From Xanthobacteraceae bacterium (GTDB lineage Bacteria; Pseudomonadota; Alphaproteobacteria; Rhizobiales; Xanthobacteraceae): DNA of 64,000 nucleotides. Location of the stretch: NCBI GenBank assembly GCA_024508855.1, contig JANINJ010000092.1, positions 1 through 64,000 on the forward strand, written 5' to 3'. Shown piece after piece: positions 63,449 to 64,000 of this stretch (position 1 is the stretch's first letter; each line of letters opens with the position of its first letter). The position numbers were made by a program, and so were the translations under genes. A model generated the notes under the pieces. It ran no database searches. It saw only the letters and a list, made by a program, of their open reading frames with translations, and had not been told where the DNA came from.

Positions 63449-63617
63449 GACTAATCCTGTACAGGCCTTCTACAAACCTTGGCTTCAGACCTTGGGCGTC
63501 AGATTTTCTGGCCGCGCTGCGCGGCTGCGGTCAATTCACACTTTCCCGCGAGCAGCCCCAGTTGAGGCGCAATAGCTGGCTTAATATGGTGTAGATTCGT
63601 TGCTCCAGGGAGACCAT

Positions 63618-64000
63618 ATGCGCCGTTCATATCAAAGATTGCGTCTAAAATCAGTAGTTCCGGCGCTGGCCGCGATAGTCGGCGCGCTGGCGCTCGGTGG
63701 AGGAGCGGCTCATGCTGCGGCCAACGCCCCGTTCATGGCGCATCAGGCGGTGTACGATCTCAGCCTGCTGAAGACGCGCGGCGGTGCCTCGATCGACAAT
63801 GCGCGCGGCCGCATCGTCTACGATTTCTCGGGGAGCGCTTGCGAGGGTTACAACTCCGAATTCCGCCAGGTCTCCGAACTCGACAACGGCGAAGGCAAGA
63901 AGACGATCAGCGATCTGAGCTCGACCAGCTGGGAATCCGCCGATGGCAAGACCTACCGCTTCAAGATCGACACCCGGATGAACGACAACGATTCGACGAA
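63618..64000 (+). CDS. EipB-family (DUF1849) envelope protein, 3' end outside window
   Basis: The frame starts at ATG 63618 behind CAGGGAGACC and is open to the right edge (127 codons visible). It begins MRRSYQRLRLK, has a signal peptide to about residue 34, and continues MAHQAVYDLSLLKTRGG, GRIVYDFSGSACEGY and LSSTSWESADG, which match DUF1849/EipB. EipB is a periplasmic beta-spiral protein needed for envelope integrity in Brucella. The C-terminus is not seen. Confidence 0.85.
   Translation, partial: MRRSYQRLRLKSVVPALAAIVGALALGGGAAHAAANAPFMAHQAVYDLSLLKTRGGASIDNARGRIVYDFSGSACEGYNSEFRQVSELDNGEGKKTISDLSSTSWESADGKTYRFKIDTRMNDNDST

Overview
The window is about 63-65 percent GC and is ordinary chromosome from an alphaproteobacterium of the Nitrobacteraceae (Bradyrhizobium, Rhodopseudomonas, Tardiphaga and Afipia relatives). 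The evidence is family-level: Bradyrhizobium-style REP/MITE palindromes of the 'gtcatgcccgg...' type, BA14K-like, EipB, DUF1489, DUF3253, phasin and DmeF proteins, and many conserved short secreted proteins typical of this group. There is no phage, integrase, transposase, CRISPR array or rRNA operon. Two tRNA genes are present, Arg-UCG and Leu-GAG.

Layout. 1-5 kb: a beta-oxidation-like acyl-CoA module (thiolase-like protein cut by the window edge, Zn-ribbon/OB partner, MaoC hydratase, SDR dehydrogenase), then a DapA-like aldolase and a Nudix hydrolase. 5-13.5 kb: a PAS histidine kinase and a string of small proteins (GrlR-like, Gly/His-rich secreted, BA14K-like, PilZ, two very short ORFs), an AraC regulator with a thioesterase, a YciI protein and tRNA-Arg. 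13.6-17.7 kb: DMT exporter, photolyase, 1-Cys peroxiredoxin. 17.7-25.4 kb: secreted phosphodiesterase, biotin-dependent carboxylase alpha subunit, PEP-mutase-family lyase and acylphosphatase, a LysR/tautomerase divergent pair, lipB and an orphan FliN-like protein. 25.4-39 kb: small envelope proteins, tRNA-Leu, tandem polysaccharide deacetylases, aldo-keto reductase, YdcF, GST, YidB-like protein, a CopD-like/Crp-Fnr divergent pair around a TTGCG-N4-CGCAA palindrome, DUF1489, panC. 39-50 kb: alpha/beta hydrolase, VWA protein, a membrane-anchored TIM14-like J protein, D-Ala-D-Ala carboxypeptidase with SPOR domain, phasin with PhaR-type operators, a Tad-type VWA protein, clpS and clpA. 50-64 kb: MFS exporter with ArsR-like regulator, the aldoxime-nitrile cluster (AraC regulator, nitrilase, aldoxime dehydratase), a GrdB-like reductase homologue, lytic transglycosylase, azlCD, trmO, HIT, peptidogalycan-type acyltransferase, GDPD, RidA, dmeF and the start of eipB.

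How the genes work together. The clearest pathway is 52.2-55.3 kb: aldoxime dehydratase makes a nitrile from an aldoxime, nitrilase hydrolyses it to an acid plus ammonia, and a divergent AraC/XylS-type regulator probably controls both. The acyl module at the left edge, the carboxylase/PEP-mutase/acylphosphatase operon and the phasin belong to acyl-CoA and carbon-storage metabolism. ClpS and ClpA are neighbours and act together in N-degron proteolysis. The remaining genes are mainly housekeeping and envelope functions. I found no clearly new defence or mobile system. The best leads are the aldoxime-nitrile cluster beside a GrdB-like protein, a thiolase homologue lacking its C-terminal cysteine next to a DUF35 protein, a strong unexplained inverted repeat before the GST gene, and two regulatory palindromes that match known regulator types.
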